Assembly (NCBI RefSeq): GCF_017654505.1
Contig: NC_054534.1
Location: 48,372,788 to 48,436,787 of the forward strand
Reading direction: 5' to 3'
Length of the DNA: 64,000 nucleotides
DNA from: Polyodon spathula
Lineage: Eukaryota; Chordata; Actinopteri; Acipenseriformes; Polyodontidae
The notes below the pieces were generated by a model that saw only the letters and a program-made list of their open reading frames with translations, searched no databases and had not been told where the DNA came from. The position numbers and the translations under genes were made by a program. This document shows positions 24,021 to 36,920 of the stretch, one piece after another (the stretch's first letter is position 1; each line of letters starts with the position of its first letter).

Positions 24021-25645
24021 AGTGCCTATAGAAAGTCGACACCACCTTGAACTTTTTTCACATTTTGTTGTGTCAGTGCCTCAGAGTTTCATGCATTTAA
24101 ATGAGGATTTTTCCACTTATCTACACACCATACTCAACACTGGAAACAGTGGGGGGAAAAAAGTTTTTATTGAGAAAAACATTATATATTAAACACAAAA
24201 CTGAAAGATCATAATTAGATAAGTCTCTACCCCTGAGTTATTACTTGGTGGAAGAATCTTTGGCAGCAATTACAGCTGTGATTCTGTTGGGATAGGTCTC
24301 TACCAGCTTTGCACACCTAGATTTGGCAATATTTGACCATTCTTTACAAAACTGATCAAGCTCTGTCAAGTTCCTCTGGGAGCGTTGATTGACAGTAATC
24401 TTCAAGTCATGCCACAAATTTTTGATTGGATTTAGGTCAGAGTTCTGACTGGGCGACTCAAGGACATTTACACATTTACCTCTTTGTTCCTTAGCAACTC
24501 CAGTGTAGCTTTGCTCAGTGCTTTGGGTCATCATGCTGAAAGGTGAGCTCCTGTCCCAGTTTCGGCTTTCTTGCAGAGGGCAGCAGGTTCACCTCAAGGA
24601 CTTTTCTATACTTTGCTCCATTCATTTTCCCTTCTATCCAGTCTGCCGATGAGAAACATCCTCATAACATGATGCTGCCACCACCATGCTTCACAATAGG
24701 GATGGTGTTCTTTGGGTGATGCGCTGTGTTGGGTTTGCGCCAAACATAACGCTTTGCGTTTAGGACAAAAAGTTCCATTTTAGTTTCGTCAGACCACAAA
24801 ACCATTTGCCTCATAGCTATAGTGTTTTTTTTTTTTGTTTGTTTTTGTTTTTTGCATACTTCAAATGGGATTCAAGGTGGGGTGGGCTTTCTTGAGTAAT
24901 GGCTTCCTTCTTGCCACCCTACATACAGGTCAGAGTTGTGGAGTGTTTGGGATATTGTTGTCCCATGCACACTTTGACCAGTCTTGGCCATAAAAGCCTG
25001 CAGCTCTTGCAAAGTTGCCATTGACCTCTTGGTAGCCTCACTGATCGGTCTCCTCCTTGTTCGGTTATCCAGTTTGGAGGGACGGCCTGCTCTAGGCAGG
25101 GTCTTGGTGATGCCTTACACCTTCCACTTCCTATTCGTCTTGACCGTGCTCCAAGGGATATTCAAGGCCTTTGATATTTTTTTTTATACCCACCCCCTGG
25201 TCTGTACCTTTCAACAACTTTGTCCCGGAGTTCTTTTGAAAGCGCCTTGGTGCTCATGGTGCTTTTGCTTTGAAATGCACTACCTAGCGGAGGGAACCTA
25301 CAGGAACTGCTGAATTTATCCTGAAATCATGTGAATCACTACAATTTAACACAGGTTAGGTGGAGGCCACTTTACTTGGTGTGTGATTTTGAAGGCGATT
25401 GGTTAAACCTCAGCTAATTCAGGATTGCTATCACAAGGGGGGTGGACACTTATCCAAACAAGCTATTTCAGTTTTTATTTTTAATTAATTTTCTACAAAT
25501 TTCTAGAATATTTTTTTTTACGTGGAAGTTGTGGGGTAGGATGTGTAGATAAATGAAAAAAAAAAAAAAAAAAAAACTATTTTCCAGGCTATAAGGCAAC
25601 ATAAGGTGAAAATTTTGAAAGGGGGTGTAGAATTTCTATAGGCAG
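24021..25645 (-). mobile_element. Tc1/mariner element G, near full length
   Basis: Terminal repeats AGTGCCTATAGAAAGTCGAC at the left and the inverted partner TTTCTATAGGCAGTGTGTG at the right bound a 1.6-kb element flanked by TA-rich sequence. Same family as A, I and J. The copy includes 5' and 3' untranslated parts and a full-length but decayed transposase region. Confidence 0.88.
24239..25257 (-). pseudogene. Tc1 transposase (element G), decayed
   Basis: The family start is the minus-strand ATG at 25257. The normal end is reached at 24239 (codons AAKDSSTK before the stop). The third catalytic region is readable as SPSQNSDLNPIKNLWHDLKI, with the usual PDLNPIE changed to SDLNPIK, so the last acidic residue is lost. 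A T-rich expansion near 24829 and several frameshifts break the middle. Confidence 0.85.
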
Positions 25646-25672
25646 TGTGTGTGTATAATATGTATATATATG

Positions 25673-25738
<66 letters not shown>

Positions 25739-25750
25739 TATATATAATAA
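25646..25750. repeat. GT/TA microsatellite
   Basis: Short GT run, then TATATG and about 50 bases of TA, flanking the right end of Tc1 element G. The following 25751-26079 holds nothing recognised. Confidence 0.95.
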
Positions 25751-26330
25751 ATGTTTTCTGAAATGTGTCTGGTTTTTTAATATCATTGGAAATCTTACAA
25801 TTGAGTAAACAATGCATTTTAAAGAACATGTTCTAGTATTGAAAGAATCTGTAAAAAAAGTTTCTGCTGTATTTAAGCATAATACTCTTCAAGAGACAAG
25901 GTGATTATGTGTCATTATCCGCAAGGTGTGCTTGTTTTTGTGCTGTTTTTTGGTGCCGGTCCCTTTTTTTATTGTCTAATGTTACTAGATAAATTTGATT
26001 GTTAATCAACAAATGTTAATATTGAAAGTGCTTTATTATTAAACAAAGTTTAAAACTGAGACAATTTCACATTCACATACAGTTGTAATCAAAAGTTTAC
26101 ATACCCTCAATGTAAATGTATAATTTCTAGAAACAAAGAATTTTAGGAAAAAGCGCTTGTATTAAAACTTTTGCTTTTGTGGATGAGGAAAAAAGTTACA
26201 AGAAATAGATGTCTACAGTTTTATTTATTTCAGCAATACTTTTTCAAAAATACAAAAATGCTAATTCAAAAGTATTCATACCCTTTGATTCTATGATAGT
26301 ATTGTCTACAAGGTGCTAGATATTTTGGTA

Positions 26331-27508
26331 TGGTCTTCTTTGTTCAAGACTGAATAGGCTCAGTTCTTTTAGCTTGTCTGCATATGACATGAACCTGGAA
26401 TAATTCTGGTTGCTCTTCTTTGTACTTTTTCTAGAGCAGCAATATCCTTTTTGTAGCGAGGTGACTAGAACTGAACACAATATTCTAAATGAGGTCTCAC
26501 TAATGCATTGTACAGTTTTATCATTATTTCCCTTGATTTAAATTCAACACTTTTCACAATATATCTGTGCATCTTGTTGGCCTTTTCCTTTTATATAGCT
26601 TCCTCACATTGTCTAGTTGAAGACATTTCTGAGTCAACAAAAACTCCTAGGTCTTTTTCAAAGATTCCTTCTTCAATTTCAGTGTCTCCCATATGATATT
26701 TATAATGCAAATTTTTATTGCCTGCTTGCAGTACCTTACACTTGTCTCTATTAAATGTTATTTGCCATGTGTCTGCCCAGTTCTGAATCTTGTCTAGATC
26801 ATTTTGAATGACCTTTGCTGCTACAACAGTGTTTGCCACTCCTATTTTTGTGTCGTCTGCAAATTTAACAAGTTTGCTTACTAAACCAGAATCTAAATCA
26901 TTACTGTAGATTAGGAATAGCAGAGGACCTAATAACGATCCCTGTAGTGCTCCACTGGTACCTCATTCCATTTTGAGGTTTCTCCTCTAATCAGTACTTT
27001 CTGTTTTCTACATGTTAACCACTCCCTAGTATGTGCATGCTTTTCCTTGAATCCTTACAGCGTTCAGTTTGAGTATTAATCTTTTATCTTTTGTCAAACC
27101 TTTCTGGAAATCTAAATTAAGCATGTCTTATGCTTTGCAATTATCCATTGTCATTGTTGCATCCTCAAAAAAATCAAGCATGTTAGTTAGACACGATCTC
27201 CCTTTCCTAAAACCATGTTGACTGTCTCCGAGGACACTGCTACCATATAGGTAATTTTCCATTTTGGATCGTATTGTAGTTTCGGTAAGTTTGCATATAA
27301 TAGAAGTCAAGCTTATTTGTGTGTAGTTCCTTGGTTCGGTTTTGTTTCCCTTTTTGTGGATCGGTATTACATTTGCAATTTTCCAGTCTGTCGGTACAAC
27401 CCCTGTGTCAAGAGACTGTTGCATGATATTAGTTAGTGGTTTGTAAATAACTTCTTTCATTTCTTTGAGTGCTATTGGGAGGATCTCATCCAGCTTAGGG
27501 GATTTGTT
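26331..27508 (-). mobile_element. CR1-like LINE fragment lacking both ends, in Tc1 H
   Basis: Minus-strand codons include EILPIALKEMKEVIYKPLTN, HGFRKGRSCLTNMLDFFEDA and NTVVAAKVIQNDLDKIQNWA. The piece begins at the region coding for KELSLFSLEQ and lacks the normal 3' tail, which is unusual because LINE copies normally keep the 3' end. A deletion that also removed the Tc1 N-terminal codons is the simplest reading. Frames at 27589-27128 and 26839-26591 are broken. Confidence 0.85.
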
Positions 27509-28574
<1,066 letters not shown>

Positions 28575-28785
28575 TTTTAATTTCTTGTCAGTGTATAAAT
28601 ACTTTTGAATTAGCATTTGGAGTTTGCTGAAATAAATAATTGTAGACATCTATTTCTTGTAACTGTGTTCCCTCTCCACAAAGCAAAACATTTTTCTACA
28701 AAAGATTCCTGTAATTATTTGTTTGAGTAATTTCTAGAAATTATAAATTTCCATTTAGGTTTGTAAACTTTTGACTAGAACTATG

Positions 28786-29234
28786 TAAAATGTACCAGTA
28801 ACTAGAACTATGCAGTGATTGTAGGTTAAGGCAGAGCTGTAAGGTACTTATGAAAAGTCTCAACAATGCCAAACATTGCATTCAGAACTGAACCTATTTA
28901 CTGTTGACAGTTTAGTTGAGGGTAATCTTAACCTTTCTTAAAATAACCTTTATCATTGAAATAATTTATTTTTAAAAAATAAACATACAAAAAATTATTC
29001 CAGTATTAGTAGCTATTGCATAGTTTTGTTGCGTGCATCAGCCTAATTATATTTCAAATTAAAAACACTAACATTTGTGCACTGCCAGGATCAGGCTTTT
29101 GATTGTTCTAGATCATCCGTTCATTACAAAACGATCTTACTCAAAGTATTGTTGTTATCTCCTTTTATTAAAAATGGAATCATTTAAAAATTGTTATTTC
29201 TACTGTCGAAGTAATTTTTTTTATCTTTTTATAT

Positions 29235-29289
<55 letters not shown>

Positions 29290-29614
29290 CTTCAATTTGG
29301 CGTCACAGCGTTTATTTAGATTTATTCAAAATGACTGGTGCGTAAGAGGACAGCCTTTATTAATAATACTACGATTTTCAAATGCTGCAATATTTTATTA
29401 CATGATTTATGACATTTTAGAAGTATTGCGGTTGCTAATTTTCTGTAATAAGGTAGACTACCTGTATGTAGCCGCGTGTGTGGCTAACCTACTTTGACTA
29501 CAGTACATTTATCAGTGAGAGTTACCAAGAGCCTATTAGGTGGGAATTTGAAGGTCAGGATTGTATTGGTTGTTAAGGGGCGGGACAATATTGGCGTGGC
29601 ATATATATATATAT
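28786..29614. other. No gene; contains a TA microsatellite at 29236-29289
   Basis: AT-rich sequence with a 54-base TA run at 29236-29289 and a shorter one at 29601-29614 at the edge of Tc1 element I. Nothing else recognised. Confidence 0.6.
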
Positions 29615-29708
29615 GACTCAGAGTTTCATGCATTTAAATGGTGATTTCCCACTTATCTACACACCATACTCCACACTCTCAAGAAGTCTCCGTAACCCCC
29701 ACCCCCGA

Positions 29709-30540
29709 GTTAGTAGTTGGTGGAAGCAACTTTTGCAGCAATTACAGCTTTGATTCTGTTGGGATAGGTCTCTACCAACTTTGCACACCTAGATTTGGCA
29801 ATATTTGACCATTCTTCTTTACAAAACTGTTCAAGCTCTGTCAAGTTCCTTGGGGAACGTTGATGGACAGCGGTCTTCAAGTCATGCAACAATTTTGATT
29901 GGGTTTAGGTTGGGGTCTGACTGGGCCACTCAAGGACATTTACCTTTTTGTTCCTTAGCCACTCCAGTGTAGCTTTGGCTGTGTGCTTTGGGTCGTTGTC
30001 ATGCTGAAAGGTGAACTTTCATCCCAGTTTCAGCTTTCTTGCAGAGAGCAGCAGGTTTTCCCCAAGGACTTCTCTGTACTTTGCTCCATTCATTTTCCTT
30101 TCTATCCTGACAAGTGTCCCAGTCACTGCCTATGAGAAACATCCCCAAAACATCATGCTGCCACCACCATGCTTCACCTTATGGATGGTGCTCTTTTGGG
30201 TGATGCGCTGTGTTGGGTTTGCGCCAAACAACGCTTTGCATTTAGGCCAAAAAGTTCCATTGTAGTTCGTCGGACCACAAAACTTTTTGCCACATGGCTA
30301 CAGAATCTCCTGAGTGGTTTCCGCATACTTCAAACGGGATTCAAGGTGGGCTTTTTTGAGTAATGGCTTCCTTCTTGCCACCTTACAATACAAGCCAGAT
30401 TTGTGGAGTGCTTGGGATATTGTTGTCACATGCACACTTTGACCAGTCTTGGCCATAAAAGCCTGTAGCTCTTGCAAAGTTGCCATTGACCTCTTGGTAG
30501 CCTCGCTGATCAGTCTCCTTGTTCAGTTGTTGAGTCTTTA
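29709..30540 (-). pseudogene. Tc1 transposase (element I), decayed
   Basis: The stop is near 29709 after ASTNY. C-terminal codons NLTELEQFCKEEWSNIAKSR and an antisense KHGGGSMMFWG-like region near 30160 are visible, as is MATLQELQAFMAKTGQSVHV at 30486. Several frames are used and the N-terminal DNA-binding region is deleted. Confidence 0.8.
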
Positions 30541-30922
30541 ATTTGAAATGCACTACCCAGCAGAGGGAACCTACAGGAACTGCTGAATTTATCCTGACAT
30601 CATGTGAATAGCTATAATTTAACACAGATGGAGGCCACTTAACTTGGTGTGTGATTTTGAAGGCGTTTGGTTACACCTGAGCTAATTTTTAAGATTGCTA
30701 TTACAAGGGGAGTGGACATTTATCCAACCAAGCTGTTTCAGTTTTTATTTTTTAATTAATTTTCTATAAATTTCTAAAATATTTTTTTTCACTTGGAAGT
30801 TGTGGGGTAGGATCTGTAGATAAATGAAAAATATAAAACTATTTTAATGTATTTTTATTCCAGGCTATAAGGCAACAAAACGTGAAAAATTTGAAAGGGG
30901 GTGTAGACTTTTTATAGGCACT

Positions 30923-31609
30923 CATGGGAGGGTGGTGGGTAATTCACTGACACAGGAGACAGACAGGCAGATTTGACAACACCACACAGGTTCCCAGTTT
31001 TATTTTCAGGGGTGCTTTTTGTTTCTTTAGCCCGCAGAGGGCGCTGTTGGTCCGTGGTCTGCTTACCAGCTATGGTGAACAGAACCACAGGAATACCAAG
31101 CGATGGTAAACAGTTCAGGGTGCAGGCACACTCGCAGGTGCTTCAAACAATAATTCAAAAACAGAAGGCACAAAGAAACAGGGAAAATAAAACAGTAATA
31201 AAACTACAAAGAAAAGGTGCTGCACTTGGCAGCGATATCCCGGTCGCCGCTACTCGTGCGACCCGGATCACCGACCTACACTACCGGTTAACTAGCCTGC
31301 TCTGTTGCAATACTCCGGGGTCTGCCCAAGGGTTCCCCGCTCTCACTATCTCACTGTGAAACTCTCAGTTTCTTTTTCTCCCGGCTGATTCTCGGTCCTG
31401 GACCAGCGCTTTCGCACTCTTTGCACGTCTAAAAGGGCAGACCTGAGGAAACAGCAGAGCATTATCTTATAGGGCTAACAATCTCCCCAAGACCCGCCTC
31501 CCAGCCATTCACTTTCCCACCTCCCCATGACTCACAGGCGGTTGTTGGCCCTCTTCCTGCAGCACTGTGAACACGCCAGCAGAGTCAGCACAGATCTCTC
31601 CGTGCTACA
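30923..31609 (-). mobile_element. Solo LTR, about 687 bp, inside the terminal repeat of Tc1 I
   Basis: Bases 30918-30922 (GCACT) recur at 31610-31614, a 5-bp target duplication. The interrupted Tc1 end reads continuously if the insert is removed. The right edge is CGTGCTACA, so the minus strand starts TGTAGCACGG, as LTRs do. On the minus strand a promoter-like CCCTATAAGATAATG (about 31463-31477) lies upstream of the downstream half. The other edge is CATGGGAG rather than a plain TG, so the exact start may shift by two bases. Confidence 0.7.
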
Positions 31610-31641
31610 GCACTGTATATGTGTGCATGTGTACACAATGT

Positions 31642-31840
31642 TCATATCTGATCAAATAGTTTCTTAGCTCGCATGGTGACCTCCACACACAGGTTAAACT
31701 CCTGGTCTCCATCTTCCTTGGTCAGGAGAAAACAAACCTGATCTCTTTCCCAGAGATCCTCTTTGTAATCTTTTCTGGTGCCAAATCCCATGTCACCAAA
31801 AAAGTCCCCCGTCACAACCAGTTCAGTGTCAAAATTTCTT
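31642..31840 (-). CDS. Exon-like open frame, unidentified protein C-terminus
   Basis: On the minus strand, a possible acceptor AATACAG precedes a 199-base segment with 65 clean codons and a TGA (31644-31642). It includes ELVVTGDFFGDMGFGTRKDY, WERDQVCFLLTKEDGDQEFN and VEVTMRAKKLFDQI at the end. Codon use favours CTG, GAG and GTG, unlike the AT-rich surroundings, and the charged and hydrophobic pattern looks like a folded domain. An in-frame stop lies just upstream of the acceptor. I do not recognise the protein. It could be the last exon of a host gene, a retrocopy fragment or a mobile-element exon. The right end of Tc1 I lies only about 20 bases beyond the stop codon. Confidence 0.35.
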
Positions 31841-33015
31841 CTGTATTATGCTTGGATATAGATATACTGATGCTGGTTAGGAGAAATTTCATTCTCTCAA
31901 TTTTAATAGCAAAATGTATATTTGCCCTGTAACAGCCATAAGTCACCTTGTTAAGTCGCTGGTCAAATTGAATATTAAATGTTGGTAAATTAGTGCATAA
32001 AGATATGCTGAGGCTGTGTAGAAGGGATTTAATTTTCTCAACTTTAATAGCCAAACAAGAGATGTTGATAATTTATTGCTTCCTCAACTCAAGGATTAGT
32101 TTCTACTGGTTAACAGCCAAAACTGAAGTTCTGCATTGCTGCACCACCTGAGCATGAATTGACATACCTGGATATGAACTGCACCATCTCCACAGGCAAC
32201 ACATTTGTTAATAAATATAAGGTAAGTCCCCTAATACCAATACAAGCTGGGGTGAAGACTGCCTGCAGCCGGGCAGACCTCTATGATAACTAGTACTAGC
32301 CATACTCAACTGTAAGTTTCATTTACAGTTTACACATTTGATACTAAGGTCAAGGCTTGGATGAATATCAGCACAGGATAAGACATCCGCATTCACAACA
32401 GATGCACAGTTTAAACTGCTGTAATCTGCCCCTCTCAAAGGGCAATTCTTTCCTGGTACTGGTCTGAAGCATCCCATATAATATGAAGGGTCCGAGTAAG
32501 GAGACCTATCCTGCTCAGCAGCTGGTAGAGGTGCATTCCCTAATGGGGGATTCTTAACAAGCAGTTGTCTTTTAGGTATCATCATTGGAAAGGTAAGCCC
32601 ACTTCCAGAGTAAGAGTAAACAAAAACAAATCGCAAATAAAACTGACACCCAAACAAATACTGTGTTGGTCTGTCTAGCATGAGTAGCAATTGCTTATTT
32701 TTCTTTGTTTTTGATTTTCTTGCATCTCACTCTTGTTCCTTCTCACAAACACCCACCCAAAACACACAAATAGACAGGTTTATATACAAGTAGCCATTTC
32801 CAAATCAGCACCCAATTAATCAGTTCGGAGGCGGCCACATCCTGCACAGGGTTTAGTAGGATGTGGCTTTAACCCCATCCACGCTGCCAAACAAGAACAA
32901 ACAAACCACTTGTTTTAAATAAACACAAAATACCTTTAAATACAAATCTCCTGCAACCCATTATTTTAAATAAACCCCCACTCAACACATTTAGCAGCCC
33001 TATACATTTATTTAT
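31841..33015. other. No gene recognised; possibly decayed LTR-element sequence
   Basis: Two imperfect copies of a segment containing CATTCTCTCAATTTTAATAGC (31891) and TTTTCTCAACTTTAATAGCC (32033) lie about 140 bases apart. From about 32700 to 33010 the sequence is A- and C-rich with AAATAAAC runs, as in some LTRs, but no edges could be fixed. Confidence 0.35.
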
Positions 33016-33188
33016 ATGCAGGGCTTTGCCCCGTCCCCTCTAATGACATGCAGGGCTTTGCCCTGCCCCCTCTAATGACATGCAGGGCTTTGCCCTGCCC
33101 CCTCTAATGACATGCAGGGCTTTGCCCCACCCCCTCGAATGACATGCAGGGCTTTGCCCCACCCCCTCTAATGACATGCAGGGCTTTG
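33016..33188. repeat. 32-bp minisatellite, about 5.4 units
   Basis: The unit begins ATGCAGGGCTTTGCCC and ends CCCTCTAATGAC. Five full units at 33016-33175 differ at only a few positions, followed by a partial sixth. Confidence 0.95.
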
Positions 33189-33831
33189 TATAGTCTTTTG
33201 AATAGTCTTTTTTTCTCGCAACAGAGGAACACCAGCTACCACTTTAATTCCTCCGGTTTCAGTGGGGAGCAGCCATGGCACACGATCCAATCCATTTCTT
33301 TGTCAAATGGCACAGGTAGGCATATTTGTCCCTGACAACAAGTCAGTATTAATTGGATGATAAATAAGATGAGCCAGTCTTGTTCTTAGCTCATCACGGA
33401 GCCTAGAGGTTTTGGATTTCTAAGACTGGAAAATAGCGGAAGCTGTGCTCTCCATCTACAGTGGCACAGCGATCTGCTGTACAAAACAACAGGCAATGTT
33501 TTCCACTATCCTTTGTGGGTGAGGCTAGCTGCCAGAGGACTGAAGGAGGGAAACCTGTGGGCTTCAGGTCCACACAGTTGAATGGAAGGAATTATCTAAG
33601 ACTCTGATCCAAAATTGGTGCGAAGAAACAATATTACAGCTAATCTTTGTCTTATTTAAAAGGAAAAACATTGAAGTCATTCAGCATACTAATAGCATTG
33701 TGAAATTTAAACTTACAATTACAACTATAAAGTGATGCTTTGGATCTCACAGAAAATAACCTTTTTTAGTTTGTGTTCAGTAACTGAAATGTTTGCTTCT
33801 CCTTTGTATGTATTATACCACTGTGGCAAAG
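33189..33831. other. No gene recognised
   Basis: About 640 bases between the minisatellite and the solo LTR with no supportable coding region. Confidence 0.4.
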
Positions 33832-34522
33832 TGGCTGGTAAGGGGAAGAGGTGTAGCGGTGATGCGGTGCAGGAGTGATGAACAGACAATGGTGATTCAG
33901 TGAATAAGTGCTTTATTGCTCTTTTTCCAGGTCTGGCGACCATCAAATAATAAATCCCCGGCAATATACAACAATGTGTAAAGCTCTGGGATAATGAACA
34001 AAAAAACAACGGCACGGTCACCAGTCCTGGGTGATCGAAAACGTGCAGGTGCTCAGTGCAGTGGTGCTCTGGATAGTGCTTTCCTTTCGACAGCTCCAGA
34101 GGTGTGTGTTAACTGTCTATTAGTGCGACAAAGACAGACAATTACAGACAGACAGAAATAACACACAGCACGTATAACACTCTTCACAAATACTCTCTGA
34201 GAGCTCCTCTCTCAGTCCTTCTCTCCTAACGTTAACCCAAATGAAGGAAAAGATCAGCGTTACCCTGGCCCCTATATGTAATCCCGCATGACATCTAGGT
34301 AAACGGTTGCAGCTGCCTTATAACTTGCAGCTGCCCCTCGTTTACCTTTCAGGTCAATACAGTCTTACAACAGAGTCTCGCTTCTTTCCAGGCTGACCCA
34401 CTTCCCGGTCCCGGAAATGAACTGTCAGGCCAGCCCTTCCAGATACTTCTCCTCCCGTTCTTTAGCGCCCTCACAGGTCGGGAGGAAGATTTATCACCAG
34501 AACTCATTGTAATTCTGTCACA
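33832..34522 (-). mobile_element. Solo LTR, 691 bp, with a 5-bp target duplication
   Basis: Begins TGTGGCAAAG and ends CTGTCACA. ACCAC flanks it on both sides (33827-33831 and 34523-34527). The minus strand has a TATA-like ATATAGGGGCC upstream of an AATAAAGCAC polyadenylation motif (plus-strand GTGCTTTATT at 33908-33917), so the LTR reads on the minus strand. A second copy, also solo, is at 44528-45192. Likely a Ty3/gypsy LTR. Confidence 0.88.
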
Positions 34523-34600
34523 ACCACCTATTTTTTTTTTTAGATCGCCCTTAGGATTGGATTTCTTAATGTTTACCAACATATCACTTGATGTGTGAGT

Positions 34601-34743
34601 AGCCCTGTGGTTACTGTCACTTTAAGAAAATAAAGATTGTTAAACCGTCCCAGTAGAAAAACTGTTAGAATGCAGCATACAAAAGTCAGACCACTAAGAT
34701 ACAATGAATCAGAAAGAAGTAAAGTAATGGGGACGGGGCTGGC
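34601..34743 (-). repeat. LTR-like segment, inverted copy 1
   Basis: Reverse complement of 36183-36320 with scattered differences, including the AAAGTGACAGTAACCACAGG segment. The pair bounds the gypsy integrase remnant on both sides in opposite orientation. Confidence 0.85.
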
Positions 34744-34794
34744 AGGTATGTCCCTGGTGTGGCAGGTATGCTGGTGAAACAAGAAAGGTGCTCC

Positions 34795-35960
34795 TAGGTT
34801 CCATTTGACATCTGGTATTTTCCAGGGAAGGGTTCACATGCTAGCTCCATCTAGCTTTGTGCTCAGGGTTCAACATTCCCAATATATTTAGGAGTGTGCA
34901 GTTAAACCTCTCGGTTGTGGATCTCCCCTTGGGTGGTATGGGGTCATGCGTGACTTATGAATGCCTAGCAGACTCGAGAGTTCTTTTATCAGACGACTTG
35001 AAAAAACTCTTCCCTGATCAGAGTGGATTCGGGCCAGGAGGCTGTAACAACTTATTCCACAGCACTTTAGTGACAGTTTTGGCTATCTGATCCTTCTTAG
35101 GGTAAGCCTGAGCATATAATGGTCAGTTACCACCAAGATGTTAGCGTACGGTCAGGTTCCAATGACAGATAGTCAACCTGCTTTCAAACTGCAAGGTCCA
35201 AATGCCCATTGCTGGTAATGTTCGTAAATGGTGAGGTTCATTTCGAAGGGTCTTTCTTTTAATACAGTTCCCACATGTCTTTATGTAGTGCTCTACTTCT
35301 GAGGCCAGTCATGGCCAGTAGAATCGTGCTCTAATAAGCTCAGTCATTCGATCTACCCCCATGTGTCCAGTGTCATCATGCAATGAATGCAACATGCTCT
35401 CTTTGAACATGAGGGAGCACTAATTGACTTTTTTCTTGTGCAACTCCTCATTTGGTCACCGTGTATAAGAGTCCCCCCTTCAAGATCAGCTTGGCCCATT
35501 TCTTCAACAGTAACTGGACATCAAAATGCTTGGATTTCACAGCACTGGCTGGGAGATTACTTTTCTTGGCATGACAGACTTCACTTAATCCTTGATTTTC
35601 CTTCTGAGCATTCAGGATGTCATTTATGCTCAATATGGGCATATGGAACATGTCCGTTTGCATCAAATGTGCATAAGCTTTGGGAATGGCTTCCGGAGGC
35701 AATCCCAAAGAGTTGGCTGCTCTTCTATAACCCTCCACCGTGCAGTGTACACACTGCTTTCACTCCCTCTACTGGTACTTCTATCCAGAACCCATGGGTG
35801 GAATGGGATCTTCGAGAAAAAGCATCCTCGTCGATATTAGCAGGGCCTGGGCGATACTTCAGACTGAAGTCATAGAAGGCAAAGCCGCAAGCCATCGATG
35901 CCCAGTTGCATTTAACTTGGAGGCAATGATGCTGCTGTCATTGTTGTTCTTTCTTCTCAG
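34795..35960 (-). pseudogene. Ty3/gypsy pol remnant: RNase H end and integrase
   Basis: On the minus strand, at 35738-35448, there is the linker after RNase H (KSKHFDVQLLLKKWAKLILK, then GGLLYTVTK). Integrase zinc-finger and core regions follow with many shifts: DYLSLEPDRTL, NILVVTDHYM near 35110, and a TERFNCTLLNILGMLNPEHK-like stretch near 34880. The order matches gypsy pol. No frame is intact, and the DDE acids cannot all be placed. Confidence 0.75.
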
Positions 35961-36182
35961 AGAGTAATGTGACAAAAATTAAATAGATACACTTAAACTA
36001 ATGGGGTGTGGAAACTGGGGTTTCCAATGAGTACAAAATTCGTAAAAATATAATAACCGGGAAGGCTATAAATAGAAATCCAGTCGATTTCGCTAATACA
36101 CATTTTTTGTTTTATACTCCTTTGAGCCACACCAATTCAATGTTTCTCTCTCTCTGCAAACTGTCTTTCTTTCTCTTCACAC

Positions 36183-36320
36183 CAGCCCTGCCCCCATTAC
36201 TTTACTTCTTTCTGATTCATTGTATCTTAGTGGTCTGACTTTTGTGTGCTGCGTTCTAATAGTTTTTCTACTGGGCTGGTTTAACATTATTTTATTAAAG
36301 TGACAGTAACCACAGGGCTA
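36183..36320 (+). repeat. LTR-like segment, inverted copy 2
   Basis: Pairs with 34601-34743 in opposite orientation. Shared words include TACTTCTTTCTGATTCATTG and GTCTGACTTTTG. Because true LTRs of one element are direct repeats, this arrangement implies inversion or two separate insertions. Confidence 0.85.
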
Positions 36321-36920
36321 CATGTGTAATTGAAATTTCAATGAAAAGAGTTGCAGCGTATATTAGGCATGTGAAATATTTCATGTTTTAATTTCACACA
36401 ATATTGTGGTATCTCTATGAAATGTTTTCTGGTTAGATAGGCCCAAATCCTTGTGGACAGATCTACACATAGAATAAAATAAATACTGCCATTATAATTG
36501 AAGCCGTCAATGCAAGTACTCAATGTCACACATTTTTGAAGCCGAGAAAAACAAACAAGATTTTAACACTGACAATGCAAATATTTAAGAGGTAATTAAT
36601 TTAAAGTTCAGATGTATGCCTGCTGTTCAATCCACTTACTTGTCTAAGACTTGTCAGAAATCTAGACAGGCTAGGTTGGGGGTGTTTGTAAGGAGAATAT
36701 AATAAAAAATAAAATACATAACCAAAAGCTGTGATTTTGAAGAAGTTAGTTTATTAGCATACAAGCTGATAGGCCATTTAAATTGTGCTATTGGTAGTTT
36801 TTACAAATATGTGTAATGCTGGTGATAATGTTGCTTCTGAAGTACAAATATGATTTGTTAAATTTTTTATTTGTATTTTTTGTATATATTTGACTTGAAA
36901 AAAGTCACTTTTAACTTACT
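36321..36920. other. No gene recognised
   Basis: About 600 AT-rich bases with no supportable feature. Confidence 0.4.

Larger units (their letters stand above)
29615..31620 (-). mobile_element. Tc1/mariner element I, split at its right end by an LTR
   Basis: Same family as element G. The left terminal repeat is lost (sequence starts at GACTCAGAGTTTCATGC, which is internal). At the right, the terminal repeat TGTAGACTTTTTATAGGCACT is cut at 30922 by an LTR (30923-31609) and resumes as GCACTGTATA at 31610. An internal deletion near 30520-30540 removed the transposase N-terminus. Confidence 0.85.
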
